Source: Myxococcales bacterium
GTDB taxonomy: Bacteria; Myxococcota_A; Polyangia; Polyangiales; JAFGIB01
NCBI GenBank assembly: GCA_029880325.1
Contig: JAOUOP010000004.1
Coordinates: forward strand, 124,001-188,000
Direction: 5' to 3'
DNA: 64,000 nt
This document shows, in pieces, positions 34,766 through 43,819 of this stretch. The position numbers and the translations under genes are program-made. Every line of letters starts with the position of its first letter. Within the stretch, counting starts at the first letter, position 1. The notes below the pieces were generated by a model. The model was not told the DNA's origin. It saw only the letters and a program-made list of their open reading frames with translations, and did no database searches.

Positions 34766-36571
34766 TCAGTACAGCGAGCGCAGGCGCGCCTCGAAGCGCT
34801 TGAGCACGTCGCGGCGTCTGAGCTTCAGCGTCGGGGTCAGCATTCCGTTTTCGCGACTGAAGACTTCGGGGGTGAGCCAGAATTTGCGCACCAGCTCGAA
34901 GGTGCGGAACTCGCGGCTGCAGCGCAGGATCTCCTCGTCGAAGAGGCGGCGCGTGCGCGGGTCGGCCAGCAGCGTCTCGGCGGAGGCCTTGTCGGCGCCC
35001 AGATAGGCGCGCAGGGAGGGCAGGTCGGCCGAGATCAGGGCCACGTTGTAGGGCTGGCCGCTGCCATAGATCATGCAGTTGGCGATGAAGGGGCTGAGCT
35101 TGAGCTTTTCCTCCAGCGGTCCGGGCGCCACGTAGCGCCCGCTGCTGAGCTTGTAGAGTTCCTTGATGCGCCCGGTGATGTAGAGGTAGCCGTCTGCGTC
35201 GAAGCGACCCAAGTCGCCGGTGCGCAGGCCGCCGTCGGCGGTCAGCGCCGCGCGCGTGCTGGCGTCGTTGTTGTGGTAGCCGGCCATCACGCCCGGTCCG
35301 TGGATGATGATCTCGCCCTCGTCGCCTTCGGCCTCCGGGATTTCCCGGTCGAGCGTGATGCGCGTTTCACCGATGGGCTTGCCCACTGACCCGAAGCGCG
35401 GCTCGCGCAGGGGGTTGCTGGTGGAGGATCCGCTGGACTCGGTCAGGCCGTAGCCCTCATAGATCGGCAGGCCGATGGTGTGCAGCAGCTCGCCCACCTC
35501 CGCCGGTAGCGCCGCGGCGCCCGAAAAGCCCAGCCGCAGCTCGCCCCCGAAGCGGCCCATGATCTTCGAGATCACCAGCTTGCGCGCCATGTTCAGGTAG
35601 ATGCGCTCGGTGAGCTTCAGCGTCGCACCCTGGCGCTGCCTTCGCATCAGCACGATGCCGTCGTCGAAAATGTGCCGGCTCATCTCCGGCTCTTCGCCCA
35701 GGGCCCGGTGCAGATCGTGGTAGATCTGGGTCCAGATGCGCGGCACGGCGTAGAGCAGGGTGGGCTTGACGCGCGGCATCTCGGCGAAGAGTTGGTCGGC
35801 GCCGTTGCAGATGGCCACGGCGCCGCCAGCGGCCAGCATCAGGTTGAGTTCCACGTGGCCGCCGAAGACGTGCACCCAGGGCAGAAACGACATCGAGCGC
35901 GGTCGCTCGCCCAGGGCCCGGCCGCGCGCCAGGGCGTGGGCGTTGCCGGCGAGGTTCGCGTGGCTGAGTTCCACGCCCTTGGGCTCGCCCGTGGTGCCGG
36001 AGGTGTAGATGATGGTGGCCAGGTCCTGGGGGCGCGGCGCGCGTGCTTTGATATCGAGTTCGGTCCCGGCCTGTAGCGCGGCGGCCAGGGAGTTCTGGTC
36101 GCCAGAGTCGGCGTCCAGGTCGATGATGTGGTGCAGGTCGAGCAGGTCCTCGCGCAGGGCGTCGACGCGCGCCGCCACAGCCGGGCCGGCCACGAAGCAG
36201 GCCTTGGCCCGACTGTCGGCCAGGATGTAGCGCCACTCGCTCTCGCGCTGGGCCGTCGACAGCGGCACGAAGACCGCCCGGCGCTGGTAGCTGGCGTGGG
36301 CCAGCAGCACCCACTCGAGGCGGTTTCCGCTGATGATGGCCACGCGGTCGTCACGGCCGACGCCCAGGGCCGAAAGCGCTGCCCGGTAGGCCGCCACGCG
36401 CTGCCCCAGCTCGCTGAAGCTCAGCCACTGCCAGCCGGTGGTGCCCAGTTCACCATAGGCCGGCTGCGGTCCGTAGCGTTCCACGGCCCCATCCAGCAGC
36501 TCGCTCAGGGTCGTGAACTCCAGCGGCTCTGGCCGGGGCGGTCCTTCGTTGTTGCTGCGGTCCTGGGTCAA
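34766..36571 (-). CDS. AMP-dependent long-chain acyl-CoA ligase
   Basis: A 601-residue ANL-family enzyme that would activate a fatty acid via an acyl-AMP. The motifs are in order: IIYTSGTTGEPKGVELSH (A3, about residue 190), IYEGYGLTESSG (A5), RTGDLGRFDADGYLYITGR (A7-A8) and the C-terminal Lys region NGMLTPTLKLRRRDVLK. The start is TTG, with no ATG close by. It resembles FadD15/FACS-type ligases. It is divergent from the phosphotransferase gene, across 218 bases. Confidence 0.92.
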   Translation of the reverse strand: MTQDRSNNEGPPRPEPLEFTTLSELLDGAVERYGPQPAYGELGTTGWQWLSFSELGQRVAAYRAALSALGVGRDDRVAIISGNRLEWVLLAHASYQRRAVFVPLSTAQRESEWRYILADSRAKACFVAGPAVAARVDALREDLLDLHHIIDLDADSGDQNSLAAALQAGTELDIKARAPRPQDLATIIYTSGTTGEPKGVELSHANLAGNAHALARGRALGERPRSMSFLPWVHVFGGHVELNLMLAAGGAVAICNGADQLFAEMPRVKPTLLYAVPRIWTQIYHDLHRALGEEPEMSRHIFDDGIVLMRRQRQGATLKLTERIYLNMARKLVISKIMGRFGGELRLGFSGAAALPAEVGELLHTIGLPIYEGYGLTESSGSSTSNPLREPRFGSVGKPIGETRITLDREIPEAEGDEGEIIIHGPGVMAGYHNNDASTRAALTADGGLRTGDLGRFDADGYLYITGRIKELYKLSSGRYVAPGPLEEKLKLSPFIANCMIYGSGQPYNVALISADLPSLRAYLGADKASAETLLADPRTRRLFDEEILRCSREFRTFELVRKFWLTPEVFSRENGMLTPTLKLRRRDVLKRFEARLRSLY

Positions 36572-36789
36572 GCTGGCCTCGGATCGGTCCCGATTACGCG
36601 CCTGCCCTGGGGCTGGCTCCCCGAAGGCATGGCGCGCTCTCGTCGCCCCGAAAGGTCGTGGGGGAACTATACCCCGTTGCGGGGGGCGACGGCGGCCTAT
36701 CGGGCACGCGGAGGCTGCGCCTCGAGCGGGAGGTCAGCATCGATTTCCGGTTGATCACGCCCGGGTGAGGGAATATCCGTAGCTTTCAT

Positions 36790-37845
36790 ATGGGCAAGAT
36801 GAATGAATTCAGTGGTGCTGAGGCTTCGCTCGCGATCGACGACGCGGCCCTGGGCGCGTACCTGGCGGGGCGCTTGGAAGGCCTCGACGGCCCCTTGCGC
36901 TCGCGTCAGTTCGCAGGTGGTCAGAGCAATCCCACCTATTTGATCGAAGCGGGCGAGCGCCGCTGGGTGCTGCGCAAGAAGCCACCGGGACAGCTGCTGC
37001 CCAAGGCCCACATGGTCGACCGGGAGCACCGCATCTTCAGCGCCCTGGCCGACACCGACGTGCCGGTGCCGCGGACCTACCTGCTGTGCGAAGACCCGTC
37101 CATCATCGGCACCGAGTTCTTCGTGATGGAGTACGTGCAGGGGCGCATCTTTTGGGATCCCACTCTGCCGGAGTGCAGCGTCGATGAGCGACGCTCGCTG
37201 TACGACGAGATGAATCGCGTGCTTTCGGCGCTGCATCAGGTGGACTACGCAGCCCGTGGCCTTTCGGGCTACGGCCGACCGGGCAACTACTTCGGACGCC
37301 AGATCGCGCGCTGGAGCCGCCAGTACGAGGCGGCGCGCACTGGCGATCTGCCCTCGATGGACGCTTTGATGAAGTGGCTGCCCGAAAACATTCCGGACGA
37401 CGACCAGAGCTGCATCGTCCATGGCGACTTTCGGCTCGACAACATGATCTTCCATCCCGAAGAGCCGCGGGTGCTTGCGGTGCTCGACTGGGAGCTGAGC
37501 ACCCTGGGACATCCGCTAGCCGATTTGGCCTATAACTGCATGCCCTACCACTTGCCCTCGCGCGAGGCGCCGGCCCTGTCCACGGTGGCTGGCACGGCTG
37601 CGGGTGAAGAGAGCGGCATCCCGACCGAGGAGCAATACGTGGCCCGCTACTGCGAGCGCGTGGGACGTTCGTCCATCCCGGCCTGGCGGTTTTACCTGGT
37701 ATTTTCGATCTTTCGCTACGCGAGCATAGTGCAGGGGGTCTACGCCCGCGGCCTGCAGGGCAACGCCAGCAGCGCTGGCGATGCCCGTGGCATGCGCGAA
37801 CGGGCGGTGCAGGCGGCGGATACGGCTTGGTCGTTGGTTTCTTGA
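36790..37845 (+). CDS. APH-family phosphotransferase (ACAD10-like)
   Basis: A 351-residue aminoglycoside-phosphotransferase-fold kinase. The ATP region has GGQSNPTYLI and WVLRKKPPG, the catalytic loop is IVHGDFRLDNMIFH (about residues 215-228), and the metal site DWELSTLGHPLADLAY. This subgroup, like the kinase domain of ACAD10, usually lies beside acyl-CoA enzymes and acts in fatty-acid or hydroxy-acid breakdown rather than drug resistance. The divergent acyl-CoA ligase supports that reading. Confidence 0.88.
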   Translation: MGKMNEFSGAEASLAIDDAALGAYLAGRLEGLDGPLRSRQFAGGQSNPTYLIEAGERRWVLRKKPPGQLLPKAHMVDREHRIFSALADTDVPVPRTYLLCEDPSIIGTEFFVMEYVQGRIFWDPTLPECSVDERRSLYDEMNRVLSALHQVDYAARGLSGYGRPGNYFGRQIARWSRQYEAARTGDLPSMDALMKWLPENIPDDDQSCIVHGDFRLDNMIFHPEEPRVLAVLDWELSTLGHPLADLAYNCMPYHLPSREAPALSTVAGTAAGEESGIPTEEQYVARYCERVGRSSIPAWRFYLVFSIFRYASIVQGVYARGLQGNASSAGDARGMRERAVQAADTAWSLVS

Positions 37846-37952
37846 CGCCGTGCAAGCTTCCAACTGCCTGTAGGTGCGGGTGGGGATGAAGCCACCGGCA
37901 TCGCCCGTCGCTTCAGTCGGTGTTACGATTACAGGAGTCGATCGCAAAACCG

Positions 37953-39512
37953 ATGGGCGAGTTGTTCAAGCAAGACCCTGTTACGAGTATCACGCGGCAG
38001 TCGCTGGCCGGTGAGGTGACCGGCACAAACGACGACCGTGGCCGCCCGCGTTTCATCACCGTGGCCGGTCCCCAGCGCGGCCGGGTCTTTCCCGTCGAGG
38101 CTGACATGGTCATCGGCCGCTCGTCCACGGCGGGCGCCAGCATCGACGACGGGGGCCTGTCACGTACCCACGCACGCGTGGCGGAAGTGGCGCCCGGGAG
38201 TTTCTTGCTGGAGGACGTGGGCAGCACCAACGGCACCTACGTCAATGGCGAGCGCATCACGCGGCATATCTTGCGTCCGGGCGATGAGGTGCAGCTTGGG
38301 CCGCGCGTGGTGCTGATGTACGTGATGCCCGATCCCGAACACGAGCAGCTGCTGAAGGTGCAGCGGCTCGAGGCCATGGGCCGCATGACGGCCGGCATCA
38401 GCCACGACTTCAACAATTTGTTGACCGTGCTGGCTGCCACCTGCGGATCGCTGCGCGAACTGGAGCCGAGCGCGAGGCTCGATTCGGCGGACGTATCGGA
38501 GTGCCTGCAGGACATCGAGTTGGCGGTTGGGCGCGCGCGCGCTTTGGCCAAGCGCCTCGGCAGCTTTGCGCGCCAGGATGATGACGCCATGGAGGTCATC
38601 GACCTGGCCGAGGTTTGCCGCGAGGTGGGACAGCTGTTGCGGCGAATGCTGCCGGCGGAGATCCGCCTCGACCTGCAGCTTGAAGTCGGCGTGCAAGTGG
38701 AGGGCAATCGGACGCGCTTGCACCAAATGATCATGAACCCTGCGATCAACGCCATGCACGCCATGACCGAAGGCGGCGATCTGTTGCTGCGCGTTGGGCG
38801 TGTACAGCGCGGTGGCACCGAGGCTGGAGGCGGTGGCGGCGCGGACGAGTCGCAATGGGCGGTGATCGAAATCGTCGACACCGGCGTGGGCATGGATGCA
38901 AAGACGCTGGAGCGCTGCCGCGACGCGTTCTTCACGACCAAGGGGCGCGGCACGGGCAGCGGGCTGGGGCTGGCCACCGTGGAGCGGGTGGCGCGCGAAC
39001 ACGGCGGAGAGTTGACGCTGGACAGCGAACTCGGCCGTGGCACCACCGTGCGCGTGGTATTGCCGCTGGCGCAGGGGCGACGCAGACACGCGGGCTCGAC
39101 CACCACCATGACCTCGGTGCCCGAGACCGCCATCCCGCTGGCCTCGGATGTGGACGTGGTGATCGCCGAGGCCGACGCCATCGTCGCGCGCAGTGCCGGC
39201 CGCTTGCTCGAGGCCACGGGCTATGGCGTGCGCTACGCCCGCACCGAGGAGGAACTGCTGGCCAAGGCCACCGGTCACGGGCGCCCAGTGCGTCTGGTGC
39301 TCTTGGACGCGGACCTACCGCCACACGGAGCCCTGAGCGCGTTCAACAGCCTTCGCCGGCGCTTGCCCGAGGCGAGGGTGATCTTCGCTTCGACCGAGGC
39401 GGAGCCCGTGCTCAAGCAGTTGGCGATTTCGGCCGGCGCCCGCGGATTCGTCAGCAAGCCCCTGGACGGCGCTTCCCTGCGACGCGCGGTCCAGCTGGCG
39501 CTCTTGCGGTAG
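37953..39512 (+). CDS. FHA–histidine kinase–receiver hybrid
   Basis: About 519 residues. An FHA domain (about 34-121) with VIGRSS, SRTHARV and STNGTYVNG would bind phosphothreonine. A histidine kinase follows, with His151 in GISHDFNNLLT, an N-box written MNPAINAMHAM, and G-boxes DTGVGMD and GTGSGLGLATV. The last ~125 residues are a receiver with acceptor Asp in LVLLDADLP and Lys in VSKPLD; its acidic pocket is EAD. The ATG giving MGELFKQ is chosen; the earlier GTG is less likely. The FHA part suggests input from Ser/Thr kinases, of which the window has three, but a direct link is unproven. No membrane helices. Confidence 0.88.
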   Translation: MGELFKQDPVTSITRQSLAGEVTGTNDDRGRPRFITVAGPQRGRVFPVEADMVIGRSSTAGASIDDGGLSRTHARVAEVAPGSFLLEDVGSTNGTYVNGERITRHILRPGDEVQLGPRVVLMYVMPDPEHEQLLKVQRLEAMGRMTAGISHDFNNLLTVLAATCGSLRELEPSARLDSADVSECLQDIELAVGRARALAKRLGSFARQDDDAMEVIDLAEVCREVGQLLRRMLPAEIRLDLQLEVGVQVEGNRTRLHQMIMNPAINAMHAMTEGGDLLLRVGRVQRGGTEAGGGGGADESQWAVIEIVDTGVGMDAKTLERCRDAFFTTKGRGTGSGLGLATVERVAREHGGELTLDSELGRGTTVRVVLPLAQGRRRHAGSTTTMTSVPETAIPLASDVDVVIAEADAIVARSAGRLLEATGYGVRYARTEEELLAKATGHGRPVRLVLLDADLPPHGALSAFNSLRRRLPEARVIFASTEAEPVLKQLAISAGARGFVSKPLDGASLRRAVQLALLR

Positions 39513-39522
39513 TTTGTTATCG

Positions 39523-40056
39523 CTAGTGGCCCGGGCGTTCGAGCAGATCCACCATCAGGTCGTCGGCCAGGGCTTCGAGCACCTCACGCAGGTCCTGCAG
39601 GGAGAGCTGCGCGGGTACCTGCAGCAGCGCCCGGGCGCGGAAGATCTGCCCGCCTCCCATGGGCGCATCCTCGCAGCGGGTCTCGAGCCGCTCGACGTTG
39701 ACCGCGCGGCTGGCCAGGGCGTGCGCAACTTCCCTCACAATACCCTGGCGGTCGTTGCCCACCACTTCGAGCTGCAGCCGTCGCGCGCCGGCGGCATCTG
39801 GGGTCGGCGCATTGGGCGCTTCGACCTCGGCGATCACGCGCAGGCCGCGGGCTTCGAGCTGCTGCAGCGCGGTCTGCAGGGCGCTGGCGTCCTCGGCGGC
39901 TACGCTCAGACGCAGGATGCCGGCGAAGCGACCGGAGAGGTGCGCCATGCGGCTTTCTTCCCAGTTGCCCCGATGGCTGGCCACGGTGTCGGAAAGGGCT
40001 TGAACCAGACCGGGTCGGTCGGGTCCGATGACGGTCAAGACGATGTCGTGTCGCAT
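39523..40056 (-). CDS. tandem ACT-domain protein, GcvR-like
   Basis: About 177 residues with two ACT domains: HDIVLTVIGPDRPGLVQALSDTVA (about 3-80) and LQLEVVGNDRQGIVREVAHAL (about 92-170). The pattern matches the glycine cleavage repressor GcvR and related small ACT proteins, which bind amino acids and partner proteins. The start MRHDIV begins the domain; a GTG seven codons earlier is possible. No glycine cleavage gene is near, so the ligand is unknown. Confidence 0.82.
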   Translation of the reverse strand: MRHDIVLTVIGPDRPGLVQALSDTVASHRGNWEESRMAHLSGRFAGILRLSVAAEDASALQTALQQLEARGLRVIAEVEAPNAPTPDAAGARRLQLEVVGNDRQGIVREVAHALASRAVNVERLETRCEDAPMGGGQIFRARALLQVPAQLSLQDLREVLEALADDLMVDLLERPGH

Positions 40057-40240
40057 GGGCACCGGGCAGTCTTTCACGTTCCACCATGGGTCGCCATGGC
40101 GTGGACTTCCGGAGATTAGGGGATGCCAAAGGCGGTGCTTTTGCGTAAGGTCAGCCCATTAGAGTTGGTCAGAGGTGTCTTTGCGGCACCGAAGCCCGTG
40201 CCGGCGCCAGGCGTAGCCGGCCTGCAGGTGGGTTCCCAGG

Positions 40241-41020
40241 ATGTCAGGACCGTCGCAGAGTAAAGAGAGTGGTTCCTACCCGCTCGCCGGCACCGAGGCC
40301 GAAGAGGAACTCGAGCTGTCGGAGCTCGAGCAGATCAGTGACGTCGTCGCGGTGGGCGGCGGCGCTCCTGCCGCGGCTGCCAAGGTGGCGGTCCCCGGAA
40401 CCCGCTCGACGCCACCTCCGGTACCGCCGGACAGCCGTTCGGGCGCCTTTCGCATCCCGAGCCGCCCGCCACCGGTGCCGCACCAAGCGTCCGCAAAGGC
40501 CGCTCCGGCCCCCGCCATCAAAGCTCCTCCGCCGGCCCTGCAGCCGACGCCACCGCCGGCTCTGCAGCCGACGCCACCGGCGGCCCTGCAGCCGACGCCA
40601 CCGCCGGCTCTGCAGCGGTCCCCCCAGCCTGCCGACCTCAGGCGCGAGCTGGCGAATAAGAGCACGCAGGTGCGTGAGCAGGGGGCTCAGATCGATCGCC
40701 TGCGCTTGGGCATGCGCATGCGCGACGACACGATTCGAACGCTGCGCGCCGAGCTGGAGCGCGAGCGTGAGCGCGTCCAGGCTCTGGAGCGCCAGCTGGC
40801 CGCCTTCGAGTCCGCCAAGCGACCAGATGACCTACAGCGCATCAAGGGCATCGGCCCTGGTTTCGCGAAGTTGCTGAAGGCCAACGGCATCGAGAGCTTT
40901 GCGCAGCTGGCCGAGCTGGATGAAAGCGGCGTTGCCAAGATCGCGGCCGTGCTCAACATACCGGTCGCGCGCATCGAAACGGCGCGCTGGGTCGAGCAGG
41001 CCCGCGAGCTTTCGTCCTGA
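40241..41020 (+). CDS. Pro-rich coiled-coil protein with C-terminal helix-hairpin-helix
   Basis: A 259-residue cytoplasmic protein. After an acidic N-terminus comes a Pro-rich region with four units of PPPALQPT (about 96-127), then a coiled coil (about 130-190, Arg/Glu-rich), then a helix-hairpin-helix domain (about 195-255) with LQRIKGIGPGFAKLLKANGIESF. HhH domains of this kind bind DNA or mediate assembly. The ATG lies just after a CCAGG stretch. Its partner is unknown. Confidence 0.7.
   Translation: MSGPSQSKESGSYPLAGTEAEEELELSELEQISDVVAVGGGAPAAAAKVAVPGTRSTPPPVPPDSRSGAFRIPSRPPPVPHQASAKAAPAPAIKAPPPALQPTPPPALQPTPPAALQPTPPPALQRSPQPADLRRELANKSTQVREQGAQIDRLRLGMRMRDDTIRTLRAELERERERVQALERQLAAFESAKRPDDLQRIKGIGPGFAKLLKANGIESFAQLAELDESGVAKIAAVLNIPVARIETARWVEQARELSS
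40526..40621 (+). repeat. four 24-base tandem repeats inside the HhH gene
   Basis: Four direct units of 24 bases start at 40526, 40550, 40574 and 40598, each encoding PPPALQPT or a close variant; units 2 and 3 differ by synonymous-type changes. Variable copy number is expected for such a tract. Confidence 0.9.
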
Positions 41021-41034
41021 CGGTCGCCCGAAAA

Positions 41035-41514
41035 TCAGCGCACGGGCGTCTTACTCTTGCCGAGCTTCAATACGCGATTGAAGTGGGCCCTGCTCACCGG
41101 TTGAATCGATAGGCGCTGTCCCTTGCGCAGCACCTGCAGATCTTCGAGTTCGGCGTCGTCGCGCAGATCCTGCAGTGACACGTAGTTCGGCAGCACTTCG
41201 ACGAACTCCACATCGACCATGCTCCAGCGCGGATCGTCAGGCGAGGACTTGGCGTCGAAGTACTTGGACTTGGTGTCGAATTGGGTGTGGTCGGGGTAGG
41301 CCAAGCGGCAGATGCGGGCCACGCCGGCTACGCCCGGCGGTTTGGCGTTGGAGTGGTAAAAGAGGGCCATATCGCCGACGGCCATCTCGCGCAGGAAGTT
41401 TCTGGCCTGGTAGTTGCGAATGCCTTCCCAGTGGTCGCTGCCGGCTTTCCGTAGATCCTCGATGGAATAGACGTCGGGTTCGCTCTTCATCAACCAGTAC
41501 TTGGGTGCTGCCAT
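41035..41514 (-). CDS. EVE-domain protein
   Basis: A 159-residue protein that is almost entirely an EVE (PUA-like) domain: KYWLMKSEPDVYSIEDL at the start, WEGIRNYQARNFLREMAVGDMALFYHSN in the middle, and a basic end. EVE domains bind modified nucleotides in DNA or RNA. The start MAAPKYW is chosen as it begins the domain; the longer reading overlaps the neighbouring lipoprotein gene. It is convergent with the HhH gene, 14 bases apart. Confidence 0.93.
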   Translation of the reverse strand: MAAPKYWLMKSEPDVYSIEDLRKAGSDHWEGIRNYQARNFLREMAVGDMALFYHSNAKPPGVAGVARICRLAYPDHTQFDTKSKYFDAKSSPDDPRWSMVDVEFVEVLPNYVSLQDLRDDAELEDLQVLRKGQRLSIQPVSRAHFNRVLKLGKSKTPVR

Positions 41515-41587
41515 GGCCGGGAATCTACACGAAAAGGACTCGCCACGCGTTGCCTCCGTGGGTTGCCGCGTGGCATTGCACAAGGCG

Positions 41588-42037
41588 ATGCTGACGCGCC
41601 GAGCCGAGCTGCTGACTTGCTGGATGTGCTTGCTTCTGATCGGGGCTTGCCAGGGCACGGGCTCGGCTCCGGTGCCGGAGCCGAGCGCAGCAGATGCTCC
41701 GAAGACTGCTCCGCAGCAATCCGCGGTAGCAGCACCCGAGCAGGTTCAGCACGACCCCACGGCCGAGGCGCCGAGCGTTGCGCCTGAGGAGGGGGTTGAG
41801 AGCGCCGGGAGCAGCTACGAAAAAGCGTTGGCGGCCGAGCGTAGGGGGTCGCTGGAGCGGGCGGCGGTGCTCTACGAACGCGCCTGCGGCCAGCAGCAGG
41901 GCGCTGCCTGCCATCGCCTGGGGCTCGTCTACCGCGACGGTCGCGGGCGCGCCGTCGACGAGGGGCGCGCGGCCGAACTCTTCGCCCAGGGCTGCGCCTA
42001 CGGCAGCCACGCCGCCTGCGACGCCGCGGGGCATTGA
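41588..42037 (+). CDS. Sel1-repeat lipoprotein
   Basis: A 149-residue lipoprotein: signal sequence MLTRRAELLTCWMCLLLIGAC with a GAC lipobox, a Pro/Ala/Glu-rich linker of about 60 residues, then Sel1-like repeats (AAVLYERACGQQQGAACHRLG and AAELFAQGCAYGSHAACDAAG). It has about two repeats, so it is short for the family. It probably mediates protein contacts in the periplasm or at the cell surface. Confidence 0.8.
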   Translation: MLTRRAELLTCWMCLLLIGACQGTGSAPVPEPSAADAPKTAPQQSAVAAPEQVQHDPTAEAPSVAPEEGVESAGSSYEKALAAERRGSLERAAVLYERACGQQQGAACHRLGLVYRDGRGRAVDEGRAAELFAQGCAYGSHAACDAAGH

Positions 42038-42050
42038 TTCGAGACGGCGC

Positions 42051-42215
42051 GCCTGCGACAGCCGCGACACCGACCACCAGCTCGACGGCGACAACTGCGT
42101 GCCGAACCCTTGCTCCGCTGTCGACCGCGGGTTGGGCACATGCGTGGCAGTCGACGGTGTGGCCTTCTGCGTCTGCCCACCGGCCTCCTGGTCGCAGGAT
42201 ATGCGGGCGCTTTAG
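42051..42215 (+). pseudogene. EGF-like module remnant
   Basis: The frame reads DNCVPNPCSAVDRGLGTCV, then FCVCPPASW and a stop, with the Cys spacing of an EGF-like module. It has no start, signal or other domain and begins in the middle of the module just after the Sel1 lipoprotein gene. I take it as a fragment of a larger secreted Cys-rich protein, like the one at the left edge of the window. Confidence 0.5.
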
Positions 42216-42282
42216 GGCGGCGGTGCGCAATGCCCGTGGCCCAGACGCGGAAACACATGCCCCAAGCCGAGGAGACCGTCCA

Positions 42283-42951
42283 GTGAATCCTACCAACCGC
42301 GACACCACTACACGGCCCAGTTTCTGCACCCCGCACCGACATCACCGTTTCAAGGCGTTGTTCGTGGCCTTTGCGGCCGTGGCATTGCTTGACGCCTGTG
42401 GCGACAATCAGGGCGGCGGTGCTGAAGTAGGAAGTCTCGGATTCGTCGGCACAGTTGACGGCACCAACGCATTCGTATCGGTCATTGTCACCGACAGTGG
42501 CACGGGAAGTGACGAGGCGATCGTCTATATCTGCGATGGGGAAGCCGAACTTCGGGAATGGCTCCAAGGGACGGTGGCAGATCGCACGAGTTTCGAACGG
42601 TCCAACGACGCCAAATCGGTGGTGAAGGTAGCCTTGGTGGAGACCACGATGACCGGCGAGTTCATCGACAGTGCCGGAACGGTTCACGCGTTCGACACGG
42701 TAGAGGCAACCGGCGAGGCCGGCCTGTACATCGTCGATGACGAGGAAGCGGCTGCTCAAGACATTTGGGCCGCGTGGGTTGTCGACAATGACGGCAACGA
42801 ACGCGGAGCATTTCTGCAGAGCGGGTTGTTCTCGAGCACACCCCTGTTGGCGTCCACGACATTCAATACGGTGCAATTCAGCACAGTCGGCAACACCATC
42901 GGGTCACTGGACGATCGCGAGGCGTCGAGCCCAAGTTTGTCATCAAAGTGA
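42283..42951 (+). CDS. secreted lipoprotein of unknown function
   Basis: A 222-residue protein starting at GTG, with GAGGAG about nine bases upstream. The signal region is followed by the lipobox LLDAC and a GDNQGGG spacer. The rest alternates strands and charged loops (LGFVGTVDGTNAFVSVIV, EAGLYIVDDEEAAAQDIW). Coding composition is less GC-biased than the neighbouring conserved genes. No family recognised. Confidence 0.7.
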   Translation: MNPTNRDTTTRPSFCTPHRHHRFKALFVAFAAVALLDACGDNQGGGAEVGSLGFVGTVDGTNAFVSVIVTDSGTGSDEAIVYICDGEAELREWLQGTVADRTSFERSNDAKSVVKVALVETTMTGEFIDSAGTVHAFDTVEATGEAGLYIVDDEEAAAQDIWAAWVVDNDGNERGAFLQSGLFSSTPLLASTTFNTVQFSTVGNTIGSLDDREASSPSLSSK

Positions 42952-43029
42952 ACGTTTACTCGATGTGCACCTCGGCGTGACACGAGATTTTGCTTTCGGC
43001 TCGCGCTTGCGGCGGTCACCAGCACGGTC

Positions 43030-43240
43030 GCTTCAGCTTGCGGTGATTCAAGGCGGCGTAGGTCGTAGGTCGTAGGTCATCTTGCCCTGGGTGAAATGGC
43101 CGGGCGGTAGTCCCAGCCGTTGCGCGACGTGCTCGCGCAGTTCCTTGTTGGTGAAGCCCCGGGGTAGATGACAGTACATGACCAGCGCCGACAGCAGCGC
43201 CAACACGGCGCCACCTGGCACGTGACCGAAGACCTCACCA
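43030..43240 (-). pseudogene. decayed fragment with winged-helix-like sequence
   Basis: One minus-strand frame reads EVFGHVPGGAVLALLSALVM and then GFTNKELREHVAQRLGLPPG and FTQGKMTYDLR before a stop. That composition looks like real coding sequence but has no start. A 7-base tandem triplication (43058-43078) at its end shifts the frame. It may be the C-terminus of a mobile-element protein, but I cannot name the family. Confidence 0.35.
43058..43078. repeat. three tandem copies of GTAGGTC
   Basis: GTAGGTC occurs three times without a gap. It lies inside the minus-strand fragment and changes its frame, a likely slippage product. Confidence 0.85.
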
Positions 43241-43249
43241 CCCGCACCA

Positions 43250-43751
43250 CCACCGCCTCGCCCGAGGGCAGCGGATAGCGCAACCGGCTGTGATCCTCGA
43301 ACGCTCCGAGCGGCACTTGATCGCCGTCGACCTCCACGCCACGCGCGAGCTGGGCCTGCCTGCCGTTGCCGCCGATGAAGGTGGAGGCCATCACGCCCTG
43401 GCTCCGCCGCCGGCCCGGTGCACAGACGCCGTGCCCGATCGTACCGATGTTGCCGAGGCTCGAACCGACCCGATCCCCCATCAGCGCACCGAGGCTCGCA
43501 ACAGGATCGTCGCCGAGCGCCTGGTCCGCCCCGTGGGACGATGCGGCCTCCGACGACCGAAGCAGGCCGCCGATCCCCCCTGCTTCCACGACCGGCTGCT
43601 GCGCCGTTCGAGCAGGCCCCGACTCGCGGAGCCCATTCCTCGCCATCGTCGCCGCCTCGGCTGCGTGCCGATGACCGCGACCGCCCGGCTCATCATTCAC
43701 CTTGCTGTCGTCGAGCCATTCGGGCGTCTCCTGCTCGAGTGTCTGCGGCAC
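43250..43751 (-). pseudogene. AgmX-like low-complexity remnant
   Basis: The minus-strand frame starts MPQTLEQETPEWLDDSKV, continues NEPGGRGHRHAAEAATM-like sequence, then LGALMGDRVGSSLGNIGTIGHG. Gly-rich stretches of this kind (LGxIGTIGHG, EPGGRGxRH) are familiar from the linker of AgmX/PglI C-terminal-domain proteins of myxobacteria. The C-terminal TonB-like domain that should follow is missing and the frame decays. I read it as a pseudogene; the family assignment is from memory of motif style only. Confidence 0.4.
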
Positions 43752-43819
43752 TGCCGCCAGGTACTCGACCAGGCGCCCCCCCCTCCTCCCAGTGGCTGCG
43801 TGCCCTCTCGGGGCTCACT

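Noticed and set aside
40526..40621. Regular repeats that might be a CRISPR array
   Set aside because: The 24-base units are contiguous, in frame and have no spacers; they are a coding tandem repeat.
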